Origin: Bin87 sp963663945 | GTDB lineage: Bacteria > Chloroflexota > Dehalococcoidia > Lucifugimonadales > UBA3495 | Direction of reading: 5' to 3' | DNA: 64,000 nucleotides | Assembly (NCBI GenBank): GCA_963663945.1 | Contig: OY760687.1 | Location: forward strand, 3,286,001-3,350,000 | In this document: positions 8,299-17,171 of the stretch, piece by piece | How the letters are laid out: each line of letters opens with the position of its first letter | Numbering within the stretch: the first letter of the stretch is position 1 | Notes under the pieces: generated by a model | The model's input: the letters and a program-made list of their open reading frames with translations, nothing else | Databases searched by the model: none | Told to the model about the DNA's origin: nothing | Translations under genes and position numbers: made by a program

Positions 8299-9441
8299 AT
8301 GACGACCATGTCATCCATCATGACCGTGGTGCGCAACGCGTCGGCGCCGGTCCGGATGCACGACCGCATCGGCTCATGGATCGCGCCGGCGATCATGCTG
8401 GCGGTGTTACTGGCGGCGCCGGCGGTGCTGTCCGACTTCCGGATCGCACTGCTGGGCAAGTTCCTGACCTTTGCCATGCTGGCGGTGTCTCTGAACCTGA
8501 TCTGGGGTTACGCCGGGATGCTCAGCCTGGGGCACGGCGTGTTCTTCGGGCTGGGCGGGTACGCCATGGCGATGTTCCTGAAGCTGGAATCCGCCGGCGG
8601 AAAGCTGCCCGACTTCATGTTCTGGAGCGGCCTGACGGAGTTGCCCTTCTTCTGGGCGCCGTTCAAGTACGCCTGGTTCGCCATACCGATGACCTTCGTC
8701 GTGCCGGCAGTACTGGCCGGCGCGCTGGGCTACCTGGTGTTCCGCAGCCGCATCACCGGCGTGTACTTCGCGCTGATCACCCAGGCACTGGCGCTGATCG
8801 TGAGCATCCTGTTCATCGGGCAGCAGGCGTACACCGGCGGCACCAACGGCATCACCAACTACACGACGATTTTCGGCTATCCGCTGAACGCGCCTTCGAT
8901 GCAGCTGATCCTGTACTACGCCAGCGTGGCCGCGCTGGTCGCGGCCTACCTGCTGTGCTGGTGGCTGATCTCGTCGCGGCTGGGCCGGCTGCTGGTGGCC
9001 ATGCGCGACGACGAGAACCGGGTGCGGTTCTCCGGCTACGACCCCGCGGTGCTGAAGACGCTGGTGTTCTCGCTGTCGGCGGGCATCGCCGGCGTGGCCG
9101 GCGCTCTGTTCACGCCGCAGGTGGGCATCATCTCGCCGACGATGATGGGCATCGTGCCATCCATCGAGATCGCCATCTGGGTTGCCGTGGGCGGACGCGG
9201 CGTGCTCCTCGGGGCAGTGATCGGCGCGGTGGTGGTCAACGGAGCCAAGAGCGGCCTGAGCGAGTCCTTCCCTGCGGTGTGGCAATACTTCCTGGGCCTG
9301 CTGTTCATCGGCGCGGTGCTGCTGTTCCCGTCGGGCATCATGGGCCTGCTGCGCGGCGAGGGCTGGCGGAAGCCGTGGTGGCTGTCACGCGAGCAGGTTC
9401 GCGGGGCGATCAGCCGCTGGATTCCTGGAGCACAACGATGA
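8299..9441 (+). CDS. urtC: urea ABC transporter, permease UrtC
   Basis: A 380-residue LivM-type permease. SLNLIWGYAGMLSLGHGVFF and the following GLGGYAMAMFL, then VYFALITQALALIVSILFIG, mark the UrtC subfamily. WVAVGGRGVLLGAVIGAVVV near residue 295 is the conserved cytoplasmic coupling loop. It pairs with UrtB in the inner membrane. It starts 6 bp after urtB and its stop overlaps the urtD start (ATGA), so the two are probably translated together. An alternative start at the third Met (8308) cannot be excluded. Confidence 0.94.
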   Translation: MTTMSSIMTVVRNASAPVRMHDRIGSWIAPAIMLAVLLAAPAVLSDFRIALLGKFLTFAMLAVSLNLIWGYAGMLSLGHGVFFGLGGYAMAMFLKLESAGGKLPDFMFWSGLTELPFFWAPFKYAWFAIPMTFVVPAVLAGALGYLVFRSRITGVYFALITQALALIVSILFIGQQAYTGGTNGITNYTTIFGYPLNAPSMQLILYYASVAALVAAYLLCWWLISSRLGRLLVAMRDDENRVRFSGYDPAVLKTLVFSLSAGIAGVAGALFTPQVGIISPTMMGIVPSIEIAIWVAVGGRGVLLGAVIGAVVVNGAKSGLSESFPAVWQYFLGLLFIGAVLLFPSGIMGLLRGEGWRKPWWLSREQVRGAISRWIPGAQR

Positions 9442-10310
9442 TTGGCAGTACCAACAACTCAGCCTCGCGCAACGGGTCGAGCCCCACGCCGGACCTGAGC
9501 AAGCCCATCCTGTCGGTGGAGAGCCTGACGGTGAGTTTCGACGGCTTCACGGTGCTGAACGAGCTGGACCTCGCCATCGGCTACGGGGAGATGCGGTTCC
9601 TGATCGGGCCCAACGGCGCGGGCAAGACGACGCTGATCGACGTGATCACCGGCAAGTCCAAGCCGACGCGGGGGCGCATCATCTTCGACGGCACGACGGA
9701 CCTGAGCCGGCGGCAGGAGTACCAACTGGTGCGGCTGGGGGTGGGCCGCAAGTTCCAGACGCCCTCGATTTTCGCCAGCCTGACGGTCTACCAGAACCTG
9801 GAGGTCACGCTGGGTTTCCGCAGCCGCATCACGCGATTGCTGGGCAAGACGCGGCGTGGTGAGAGCGACCGGATCATGAGCACGCTGGAGGAAGTGGGCC
9901 TGCAGCACCGGGCGCAGGACATCGCGGGCGGGCTGTCCCACGGCGAGAAGCAGTGGCTGGAGATCGGCATGCTGCTGGTGCAGGAGCCCAAGCTGCTGCT
10001 GCTGGACGAGCCGGTGGCCGGCATGACCCGCCGGGAGCGCGACCGCACCGGCGAGTTGCTACAGTCCATCGGCGGCGCGCGGTCGGTGCTGGTGGTTGAG
10101 CACGACATGGACTTCGTGCGGCAGTTCGCGCAGACGGTCACCGTGCTGCACCTGGGCAAGGTGCTGAGCGAGGGCACGATGGAAGAAGTGCAGCAGGATC
10201 CGGAGGTCATCCGGGCGTACCTGGGCAACAGCCGGTCGCAGCGGCCGCAGGCCGGCCGGCTCAACGGGCGACCCGAGGCCGAGCGCGCCGCGCCGGTGGC
10301 CGCGGACTGA
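9438..10310 (+). CDS. urtD: urea ABC transporter, ATPase UrtD
   Basis: A 290-residue ATP-binding subunit. Walker A is GPNGAGKTT, the signature motif is LSHGEKQWLEIGML (the variant seen in UrtD/LivG), Walker B is LLLLDEPVAGM and the H-loop is VVEHDMDFV. The C-terminal tail after the ABC domain (SQRPQAGRLNG onward) is a non-conserved extension rich in Ala, Pro and Arg. The ATG at 9438 overlaps the urtC stop by four bases. The same frame stays open back to 7875, but that upstream part is the shadow of urtB and urtC. Confidence 0.95.
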   Translation: MIGSTNNSASRNGSSPTPDLSKPILSVESLTVSFDGFTVLNELDLAIGYGEMRFLIGPNGAGKTTLIDVITGKSKPTRGRIIFDGTTDLSRRQEYQLVRLGVGRKFQTPSIFASLTVYQNLEVTLGFRSRITRLLGKTRRGESDRIMSTLEEVGLQHRAQDIAGGLSHGEKQWLEIGMLLVQEPKLLLLDEPVAGMTRRERDRTGELLQSIGGARSVLVVEHDMDFVRQFAQTVTVLHLGKVLSEGTMEEVQQDPEVIRAYLGNSRSQRPQAGRLNGRPEAERAAPVAAD

Positions 10311-10321
10311 AGAGCAGCGCA

Positions 10322-11044
10322 ATGTTTCGCCAACCCGATCCTTTCCTGACCATCAAGGGCCTGTCCGTGGGCTACGGGCAGAGCCTGGTGCTGACCGACG
10401 TGGCATTGGACGTGCCGGAGGGGCAGGTGGTCTGCCTCATGGGCCGCAACGGCGTGGGCAAGACCACGATGCTCAAGGCCATCATGGGGTTGCTGAACCC
10501 CCGTGCCGGTCAGATCCAGTTCGGGCAGTCGGATATGACGCGATGGGCGCCGCACAAGCGGGCCAAGGCGGGGTTCGGCTACGTGCCGCAGGGCCGGCAC
10601 ATCTTCCCGTACCTGACGGTGCACGAGAACCTGCTGATGGGCCTTGAGGCCTTCGCCGGCAAGCAGGGGCGCGCCGAATCCGTCGAAAGGATGTATGGCC
10701 TGTTCCCCGCGCTGAAGACCTACACGAAGAAGGTCGCCGGCACGCTGAGCGGCGGGCAGCAGCAGCAGCTTGCGCTGGCCCGGGCGCTGGTGCGTCAGCC
10801 GTCGCTGCTTCTGCTGGACGAGCCCACCGAGGGGATCCAGCCGTCGATCGTCCAGGAGATCGAGGAGTTGCTGCACCGGCTGCGGGAGCAGAACGAGACG
10901 ACGATATTGCTGGTCGAGCAGTTCCTGGACTTTGCCCTGGGCATCGCCGACTACTGCTACGTGATGGAAAAGGGAGCCATAGTGCTGGAAGGCGCCGCAC
11001 GGGACCTGGACCACAACCTGGTCAGGGAGTACGTGGCGGTGTAG
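10322..11044 (+). CDS. urtE: urea ABC transporter, ATPase UrtE
   Basis: A 240-residue ATPase of the LivF/UrtE type. Walker A is GRNGVGKTT, the signature is LSGGQQQQLALARAL, Walker B is LLLLDEPTEGIQPSIVQEIE, a UrtE hallmark, and the H-loop histidine is replaced by Gln in LLVEQFLDFAL, which is usual in the LivF family. It forms the ATPase pair with UrtD. It starts 11 bp after urtD and is followed 37 bp later by glnA. Confidence 0.95.
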   Translation: MFRQPDPFLTIKGLSVGYGQSLVLTDVALDVPEGQVVCLMGRNGVGKTTMLKAIMGLLNPRAGQIQFGQSDMTRWAPHKRAKAGFGYVPQGRHIFPYLTVHENLLMGLEAFAGKQGRAESVERMYGLFPALKTYTKKVAGTLSGGQQQQLALARALVRQPSLLLLDEPTEGIQPSIVQEIEELLHRLREQNETTILLVEQFLDFALGIADYCYVMEKGAIVLEGAARDLDHNLVREYVAV

Positions 11045-11081
11045 GCACCGGCGCATAAAACTCGATACGTGAGGAATAGTC

Positions 11082-12419
11082 ATGACAACTGAGACATCCG
11101 CCGCCCGGGACTTCGTACTGCGGACCGCGCGGGAAAACGACGTCAAGTTCATCCGCCTGTGGTTCACCGACATCCTGGGCAAGCTGAAGGGATTCGCGGT
11201 GACCGCCGACGACCTGGAGGACGCGCTGGAGCGCGGCGTGGGCTTCGACGGCTCGGCCATCGACGGGTTCGCCCGCCACCACGAGAGCGACATGCGAGCC
11301 CACCCCGACCCGTCCACCTTCAACCTGCTGCCGTGGCGTCCGCGCCAGAACGCCGTGGCCCGGATGTTCTGCGACATCCGCCAGCCCCGGGGCCAGACCT
11401 TCCCCGGTGACCCGCGCCAGGTCCTGCGGCGCAATCTGGACAAGGCGGCGGAGATGGGGTTCACGTACAACGTGGGCGCGGAACTGGAATTCTTCTACCT
11501 GAAGAGCGCCGGCGCGCCGGAACTGCTGGACCACGACGGCTACTTCGACCAGCTATCGAGTTACCCCGCGTCCGACCTGCGGCGGGACACCGTGCTCAAC
11601 CTCGCCGAGATGGGCATTCCGGTGAAGTACTCCCACCACGAGGGCGCGCCCAGCCAGCACGAGATCGACCTTGAGTACACCGACGCGCTGACCATGGCCG
11701 ACAACCTGATGACGGCCAAGCTGGTGATCAAAGAGTTGGCGCAACTGCAGAACGTGTACGCCACGTTCATGCCAAAGCCGGTTTCGCGCATCAACGGGTC
11801 GGGACTGCACCTGCACCAGTCGCTGTTCTCCGGCGAGGAAAACCGTTTCTACAGCGCGGACGACGAACAGTACCTCTCGGCATTGGGCAAGCAGTTCATC
11901 GCCGGGCTGATCGCCCACGCGCCGGAGATCACGCTGGTGACCAACCAGTGGGTCAACTCCTACAAGCGGCTGATCCCGGGCTACGAGGCGCCGGTGTACG
12001 TGTCGTGGACCCACGTGAACCGCTCGGATCTCATCCGCGTGCCCAGCTACGAGCGTGGCGAGGCATCTTCCATCCGCATCGAGTACCGGTCTCCCGACCC
12101 CGCGTGCAACCCGTACCTGGCGTTCAGCGCGATGCTGGCCGCGGGGCTCAAGGGCATCGAGGAGCAGTACCAGGTGCCGGCTCCGGTGGTGGGCAACGTG
12201 CAGGAGATGTCGCCGCAGCGTCGCCAGTCGCTGGGCATCCGCACGCTGCCGTCCAGCCTGGGCGAGGCGATCAACCTGGCCGAGACCAGCGAGTTGCTCT
12301 ACGAGGCGCTGGGCGACCACGTGTTCAACAGCCTGATCGAGAACAAGAAGCTGGAGTGGGACGAGTACCGGTCGGAAGTGACCGACTACGAGGTGTCCCG
12401 CTACCTCTCCTCGCTGTAG
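11082..12419 (+). CDS. glnA: glutamine synthetase, type I
   Basis: A 445-residue enzyme that makes glutamine from glutamate, ammonia and ATP. Conserved blocks: FDGSAIDGFARHHESDM (N-terminal beta-grasp and Asp loop), GAELEFFYL (metal-binding Glu), INGSGLHLHQSLF, VNSYKRLIPGYEAPVYV, and RIEYRSPDPACNPYLAFSAM. The adenylylation loop of GSI-beta enzymes (NLYDLPPEE-like) is not present near the C-terminus, so it fits the GSI-alpha type, which is controlled by feedback and not by adenylylation. Its position between urtE and ureA, with 37 and 18 bp gaps, suggests that it captures ammonia set free by the urease. GAGGAA is the likely ribosome site. Confidence 0.94.
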   Translation: MTTETSAARDFVLRTARENDVKFIRLWFTDILGKLKGFAVTADDLEDALERGVGFDGSAIDGFARHHESDMRAHPDPSTFNLLPWRPRQNAVARMFCDIRQPRGQTFPGDPRQVLRRNLDKAAEMGFTYNVGAELEFFYLKSAGAPELLDHDGYFDQLSSYPASDLRRDTVLNLAEMGIPVKYSHHEGAPSQHEIDLEYTDALTMADNLMTAKLVIKELAQLQNVYATFMPKPVSRINGSGLHLHQSLFSGEENRFYSADDEQYLSALGKQFIAGLIAHAPEITLVTNQWVNSYKRLIPGYEAPVYVSWTHVNRSDLIRVPSYERGEASSIRIEYRSPDPACNPYLAFSAMLAAGLKGIEEQYQVPAPVVGNVQEMSPQRRQSLGIRTLPSSLGEAINLAETSELLYEALGDHVFNSLIENKKLEWDEYRSEVTDYEVSRYLSSL

Positions 12420-12437
12420 AGCCGGAGGCAACCGACC

Positions 12438-12740
12438 ATGATGCTGACCCCACGGGAATCGGAGAAGCTGCTGATCTACGTCGCGGCCGACCTGGCGCGC
12501 AAGCGGCAGGGTCGCGGCCTCAAGCTCAACGTGCCCGAGTCGATTGCCCTGATCACGGAGTCGATCCTGGAGGGCGCGCGGGACGGTCGGACCGTCGCCG
12601 AGGTGATGGAGCAGGGTCGCCAGGTTCTGCGTCGGGAGGACGTGATGGAAGGCGTGCCCGAGCTCGTGGACATGGTGCAGGTTGAGGCGACGTTCCCCGA
12701 CGGCACCAAGCTGGTATCGGTTCACGACCCCATCGTTTAG
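12438..12740 (+). CDS. ureA: urease gamma subunit
   Basis: A 100-residue protein of normal length for UreA. The start MMLTPRESEKLLIYVAADLA and the sequence KLNVPESIALITESILEGAR are family hallmarks, as is the C-terminal LVSVHDPIV. It forms the structural trimer with UreB and UreC. It lies 18 bp after glnA with GGAGG before the start, and 36 bp before ureB. Confidence 0.97.
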   Translation: MMLTPRESEKLLIYVAADLARKRQGRGLKLNVPESIALITESILEGARDGRTVAEVMEQGRQVLRREDVMEGVPELVDMVQVEATFPDGTKLVSVHDPIV

Positions 12741-12776
12741 CCACATACGAGACAAGTAGCAACATACGAGACAAGC

Positions 12777-13181
12777 ATGAGCAACCCCAGCGAACACTAC
12801 ATCATCGCCGACGCGCCGGTTGAGATCAACGCGGGCCGGCCAACCCGCACGCTGTCCGTGTGGAACACGGGCGACCGGGCCATACAGGTCGGTTCGCACT
12901 TCCACTTCTTCGAGGTGAACCGGGTGCTGCGGTTCGACCGGGAGGCGGCATTCGGAATGCGGCTGGACGTGCCGTCCGGCACCGCCGTGCGCTTCGAGCC
13001 GGGCGACCGCAAGGACGTGCCGCTGGTGGCCATTGGCGGGGCGCGCCGGGTGCGCGGGCTCAACGGCCTGACCGATGGCAGCCTGGACTCACCGGCCGTG
13101 CGGGCACAGGCGGCGGAAGCCGTCGCCAAACGGCATTTCCTTGACCAGCCGTCGGATCCGGCGGACACCAGCGAGGCATAG
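12777..13181 (+). CDS. ureB: urease beta subunit
   Basis: A 134-residue protein. Family blocks are VEINAGRPTRTLSVWNTGDR, IQVGSHFHFFEVNRVLRFDR and FGMRLDVPSGTAVRFEPGD. The C-terminal extension after GLNGLTDG is longer than in the minimal ~105-residue UreB. It packs against UreC in the (ABC)3 enzyme. The stop codon is four bases before the ureC start. Confidence 0.96.
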   Translation: MSNPSEHYIIADAPVEINAGRPTRTLSVWNTGDRAIQVGSHFHFFEVNRVLRFDREAAFGMRLDVPSGTAVRFEPGDRKDVPLVAIGGARRVRGLNGLTDGSLDSPAVRAQAAEAVAKRHFLDQPSDPADTSEA

Positions 13182-13185
13182 CGAC

Positions 13186-14904
13186 ATGGCCCGAATCAGC
13201 CGCCGGCAGTACGTTGACCTCTACGGCCCCACCGTGGGGGACCGGTTCCGCCTGGCCGACACGTCACTGGTCTGCCAGATCGAGCGGGACCTGCTCACGC
13301 CCGGCGACGAGCTCGTGTTCGGCGGGGGCAAGTCGGCGCGGGACGGCATGGGGCAGGCGTCGGAGGCGACCAACCGCAACGGGGCGCTGGACCTGGTCAT
13401 CACCAACGCCATCATCATGGATCCGATGCTGGGCGTCATCAAGGCGGACATCGGGGTGCGCCACGGGCACATCGTCGCGGTGGGCAAATCCGGCAACCCG
13501 GGCGTGATGGACGGCGTGCATCCTGACATGGTGGTCGGCCCGGGCACCGAGGTCATCGCCGGCGAGCACCTGATCGCCACGCCCGGCGGCGTCGACTCGC
13601 ACATCCACATGATCGCGCCGCAGCAGGTGTACCACGCGCTGTCCAACGGCATCACCACGATGATCGGCGGGGGTACCGGGCCGGCCGACGGCACCAACGC
13701 CACCACCTGCACGCCGGGTCCGTGGAACATCGCGCGGATGCTGGAGGCCGCCGAGCCGTTGCCCATGAACTGGGGGCTGCTGGGCAAGGGCAACGCCAGC
13801 GATCCCGCGCCCCTGGAGGAGCAGATCGCAGCTGGAGCCAGCGGGCTCAAGCTGCACGAGGACTGGGGCACCACGCCGGCGGCCATCGACTGCTGCCTGG
13901 CGGTGGCGGACCGGTTCGACGTGCCGGTGGCGATCCACACCGACACGCTGAACGAGGCCGGGTTCGTCGAGGACACCATCGCGGCCATCGGCGGGCGGGC
14001 GATCCACACCTACCATACCGAGGGGGCCGGCGGCGGGCACGCGCCGGACATCATCCGCATCGCATCCGAGCTGAACGTGCTGCCCTCATCCACCAACCCG
14101 ACGCGTCCGTACACCGTCAACACGCTGACCGAGCACATGGACATGCTGATGGTGTGCCACCACCTGAGCCCGCGGGTGCCGGAGGACGTGGCCTTCGCCG
14201 AGAGCCGCATCCGGCCGGAGACCATGGCCGCCGAGGACGTGCTGCACGATCTGGGCGTGATCAGCATGTACGCGTCGGACTCGCAGGCCATGGGGCGGGT
14301 GGGCGAGAACTTCACGCGCCTGTTCCAGACCGCCGACAAGATGCGGCAGTTCAAAGGCAAGCTGCCCGAGGACTCGCCCGACCACGACAACTTCCGTGTC
14401 CTGCGCTACCTGGCCAAGCTGACCATCAACCCGGCCATCACCCACGGCATATCGCACCTGGTGGGCTCGCTGGAGCCGGGCAAGTTGGCGGACATTGTGC
14501 TGTGGCCGCTGGGCAGCTTCGGCGCGAAGCCCAAGATGATCATCAAGGGCGGGATGATCTGCTGGGCAGTCATGGGCGACCCCAACGGGTCGATACCCAC
14601 CGCCGAGCCGTCGTTCTACCGTCCCATGTTCGGCGCGATGGGCAAGGCGGTGGCCAGCACTTCGCTCACCTTCGTGTCCCAGGCCGCCCACGAGGCGGGC
14701 ATCCACCGCGACCTGGGACTGACGCGACGGGTCGAGCCGGTGCGCGGGTGCCGCACCATCACCAAGCGGCAGATGGTGCGCAACGACGCCATGCCGGTCA
14801 TCGAGGTCGACCCGGACACCTACACGGTGCGCGTTGACGGCGAGATCGCCACTGTGCCGCCGGCGGATCGCCTCAGCCTGGCGCAGTTGCACTTCCTGGT
14901 CTAG
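13186..14904 (+). CDS. ureC: urease alpha (catalytic) subunit
   Basis: A 572-residue nickel amidohydrolase that splits urea to ammonia and carbamate. All visible catalytic features are present: SHIHMIAPQQ (first nickel-binding HxH), GLKLHEDWG (carbamylated lysine), AIHTDTLNE, THTEGAGGGHAPDI-like HTYHTEGAGGGHAPDII, VCHHLSPRVPED (mobile flap Cys-His-His) and YASDSQAMGRVGE (metal Asp). HIHMIAP instead of the common HIHFICP is a mild variation. The frame is open back to 13075 through ureB, but the ATG at 13186 gives the canonical start MARISRRQYVDLYGPTVGDR. It lies four bases after ureB, so expression is coupled. Confidence 0.98.
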   Translation: MARISRRQYVDLYGPTVGDRFRLADTSLVCQIERDLLTPGDELVFGGGKSARDGMGQASEATNRNGALDLVITNAIIMDPMLGVIKADIGVRHGHIVAVGKSGNPGVMDGVHPDMVVGPGTEVIAGEHLIATPGGVDSHIHMIAPQQVYHALSNGITTMIGGGTGPADGTNATTCTPGPWNIARMLEAAEPLPMNWGLLGKGNASDPAPLEEQIAAGASGLKLHEDWGTTPAAIDCCLAVADRFDVPVAIHTDTLNEAGFVEDTIAAIGGRAIHTYHTEGAGGGHAPDIIRIASELNVLPSSTNPTRPYTVNTLTEHMDMLMVCHHLSPRVPEDVAFAESRIRPETMAAEDVLHDLGVISMYASDSQAMGRVGENFTRLFQTADKMRQFKGKLPEDSPDHDNFRVLRYLAKLTINPAITHGISHLVGSLEPGKLADIVLWPLGSFGAKPKMIIKGGMICWAVMGDPNGSIPTAEPSFYRPMFGAMGKAVASTSLTFVSQAAHEAGIHRDLGLTRRVEPVRGCRTITKRQMVRNDAMPVIEVDPDTYTVRVDGEIATVPPADRLSLAQLHFLV

Positions 14905-14916
14905 CGGACGCGAACC

Positions 14917-15630
14917 ATGATGGGCGCCGACAGCAGCGCGAGCTTCCTCACCGCCCTGCAGCTTGCCGACTCGTTCTTCCCGTCGGGTACCTACGCCCAC
15001 TCCCAGGGGCTGGAAGGGATGGTGACGCGGGGTTGGGTCCGGAACGCCGACGATTTGGGGGAGTACCTGCGCAACCTGCTGACCTGGTCGATCCTGCCCT
15101 GCGATGGGGTCGCATTGCTGAATGCCCACCGCGCGGCGCGGGACGGCGACCTGCCGACGCTGGTGGACATCGACTGGCATCTGCACGCGATGAAACTGCC
15201 GGCGGAACTGCGGGTGGCCTCCTGTCACGCCGGGCGGCGGATCATGGACGAAACCGCGCCGCTACTCGAAGGACGGTCTGAGTCCTCGGTTCACGGCGAG
15301 TTTCGGCGGCTGGTGACTGAACGGGAAACGCCGGGAACGGGGGCGGTTGCGCTGGGCGTGGCATCGTGCGCGGCGGGGATCGATGCCGAAAACGCCCTGC
15401 TGATGCACTGCCACAGCTTCGCGGTGGGCGTCCTGGGCGCGGCGCAACGGCTGCTGCCCATCACGCATTCGGAGGCGCAGCGCATCCTGCATGGGCTGCA
15501 CGGGCCGGTGACCGCGATGGCCTATGAAATTGCGGATCGTGACTGGCGGGAAATGACGTCGTTCAACCCGCAGGCTGACATCGCAGCCATGCTGCACGAG
15601 CACGACGACGTGCGGATGTTCGCCAGTTGA
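14917..15630 (+). CDS. ureF: urease accessory protein UreF
   Basis: A 237-residue all-helical accessory protein. Recognised by LQLADSFFPSGTYAHSQGLE near the N-terminus, the LPAELR / SCHAGRRIM segment and AVGVLGAAQRLLPITHSEAQ in the middle. UreF joins UreD on the apo-urease and acts with the GTPase UreG in nickel loading. It starts 12 bp after ureC. The ATGATG start leaves a choice of two adjacent methionines. Confidence 0.93.
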   Translation: MMGADSSASFLTALQLADSFFPSGTYAHSQGLEGMVTRGWVRNADDLGEYLRNLLTWSILPCDGVALLNAHRAARDGDLPTLVDIDWHLHAMKLPAELRVASCHAGRRIMDETAPLLEGRSESSVHGEFRRLVTERETPGTGAVALGVASCAAGIDAENALLMHCHSFAVGVLGAAQRLLPITHSEAQRILHGLHGPVTAMAYEIADRDWREMTSFNPQADIAAMLHEHDDVRMFAS

Positions 15631-15673
15631 CGGACGTCCGCGCGCCTGTAGAAAAACCCACGGGAGAATAACC

Positions 15674-16297
15674 ATGCGAAGTGTGCCCCGAATTGGCGTC
15701 GGCGGGCCGGTGGGCTCCGGCAAGACCACGCTGGTGGAGCGGCTGGTGCCCATGTTGATGGAGCGAGGCCGGCATCCGGTGGTCATCACCAACGACATCT
15801 TCACCCGCGAGGACGCCGAGCACGTCACGCGGACCCTGGAGGGGGTGTTCGACACCGGGCGCATCCGGGGCGTTGCCACCGGGGCCTGCCCACACACCGC
15901 CGTGCGGGAGGACCCCAGCCTCAACCTGCTGGCGGCTGAGGAGTTGACCGAAGCCTACCCCGATTCCGACATCGTCCTGATCGAAAGCGGCGGCGACAAT
16001 CTGACGCTGACTTTCAGCCCGGCCCTGGCGGACTACCAGATCTACGTCATCGACGTGGCGGCGGGGGACAAAATCCCGCGCAAGCGCGGGCAGGGCATCA
16101 CCCAGACCGACCTGCTGGTGGTGAACAAGACCGACCTGGCTCCCCATGTGGGCGCGGACCTGGACGTGATGCGGCGCGACCTCAACGTCGTGCGGGGTGA
16201 GCGACCCTACGCGTTCACCAACTGCCGAACCGGTGAGGGGCTGGACGCGGTGCTGGACCGGATTCTCGATGCTGTTGGCCCGGGCGCCGTCTGCTGA
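15674..16297 (+). CDS. ureG: urease accessory GTPase UreG
   Basis: A 207-residue SIMIBI GTPase. Walker A is GVGGPVGSGKTTLVERLV, followed by VVITNDIFTREDAE, the nickel-binding CPH motif in VATGACPHTAVRED, ESGGDNLTLTFSP, the G3-like VIDVAAGDKIPRKRG and the guanine-specific NKTD. It hydrolyses GTP to drive nickel insertion into UreC. GGGAG lies about 10 bp before the ATG. Its 3' end overlaps the start of ureD by 29 bases in another frame. Confidence 0.97.
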   Translation: MRSVPRIGVGGPVGSGKTTLVERLVPMLMERGRHPVVITNDIFTREDAEHVTRTLEGVFDTGRIRGVATGACPHTAVREDPSLNLLAAEELTEAYPDSDIVLIESGGDNLTLTFSPALADYQIYVIDVAAGDKIPRKRGQGITQTDLLVVNKTDLAPHVGADLDVMRRDLNVVRGERPYAFTNCRTGEGLDAVLDRILDAVGPGAVC

Positions 16298-17171
16298 CGC
16301 CGGCTCGCCCGGCCAAAACGGCCTGGTCGAGCTGGGGCTGGAGCGCAGGGCCGGACGTACCCGGCTGGCGCATAGCCGCACCAGGCCGCCCCTGTTGGTC
16401 CAGCAGGCGCTGTATCCGGACGAGGCCGTGCCCGACATGGCCTACGTTTTCCTGGCCAACCCCACCGGCGGGTTGCTGCAAAACGACCGCCACCGCATCG
16501 CGGTGAGCGTCGGGGCCGGCGCCAGGGCCCACGTGACCACCCAGAGCGCGACGAAGGTGTACACGATGACCGGGGACGTCGCCGAGCAGCGGGTTCGCCT
16601 CGACGTCGCATCGGATGGATACCTCGAATATCTGCCGGACCCGTTGATACCCTACCGGGACGCCAGCCTGGAGCAGGAAATTGAGATCGCCTGCGAGCCG
16701 GGCGGCGCGCTGCTGTTCAGCGACGTGGTCACGCCCGGAAGGGTGGCCATGGGCGAGTCCTTCCGGTTCAGGAGAATCTCCAACCGGCTCACGGTATGCG
16801 GCCACAGCGGACGGCCGGTCTATCGGGACGCCTTCGACCTGGAACCGGAAGTGGGCCACCTCACCGGTATCGGCGTGTTGGGCTTCGGGGGTCAGCAGGA
16901 TTCAGATGAGGCAACCGCGCGCACCCTGGGCTCCCTGCTGATCGTGTGCGACAGCGTGCGTGCGAGTTCGATATTGGACCGGATCAGGCGCAACCTGGAG
17001 CCCTCCTCTGAGGTTCGGGTCGGCGCTTCGGTACTGCCCGACGGCAACGGCGTCGGGGTCAAGATGATCGGCCAGGATTGCGCGGCGGTTCAGCAGGCTT
17101 TGACCCGGGTATGGTCGATTGCGCGACAGGAGTTGCTTGGGGTGACTGCGCCGGCCCTGCGGAAGTATTGA
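16269..17171 (+). CDS. ureD: urease accessory protein UreD (UreH)
   Basis: A 300-residue scaffold protein that binds apo-urease and channels nickel. The family pattern is GLVELGLERRAGRTRLAHSR, then LVQQALYPDE, YVFLANPTGGLLQNDRHRIA and HVTTQSATKVYTM. It is more divergent than the other urease genes (for example NPTGGLLQND for the usual PPGGLVGGD). The ATG at 16269 lies inside ureG and is the best start; an upstream in-frame ATG at 16197 would lengthen the overlap without adding conserved sequence. It is the last gene of the block, whereas ureD is often first. A family-1 repeat follows 69 bp after the stop. Confidence 0.9.
   Translation: MLLARAPSADAGSPGQNGLVELGLERRAGRTRLAHSRTRPPLLVQQALYPDEAVPDMAYVFLANPTGGLLQNDRHRIAVSVGAGARAHVTTQSATKVYTMTGDVAEQRVRLDVASDGYLEYLPDPLIPYRDASLEQEIEIACEPGGALLFSDVVTPGRVAMGESFRFRRISNRLTVCGHSGRPVYRDAFDLEPEVGHLTGIGVLGFGGQQDSDEATARTLGSLLIVCDSVRASSILDRIRRNLEPSSEVRVGASVLPDGNGVGVKMIGQDCAAVQQALTRVWSIARQELLGVTAPALRKY

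Noticed and set aside
7875..9437. Upstream 520-codon extension of urtD
   Set aside because: The frame runs through urtB and urtC in another phase; the ABC domain starts after the ATG at 9438, which overlaps the urtC stop as expected.
9788..11470. 560-residue minus-strand ORF across urtD, urtE and glnA
   Set aside because: It spans the boundaries of three certain genes and has low-complexity Arg/Ser/His-rich sequence.
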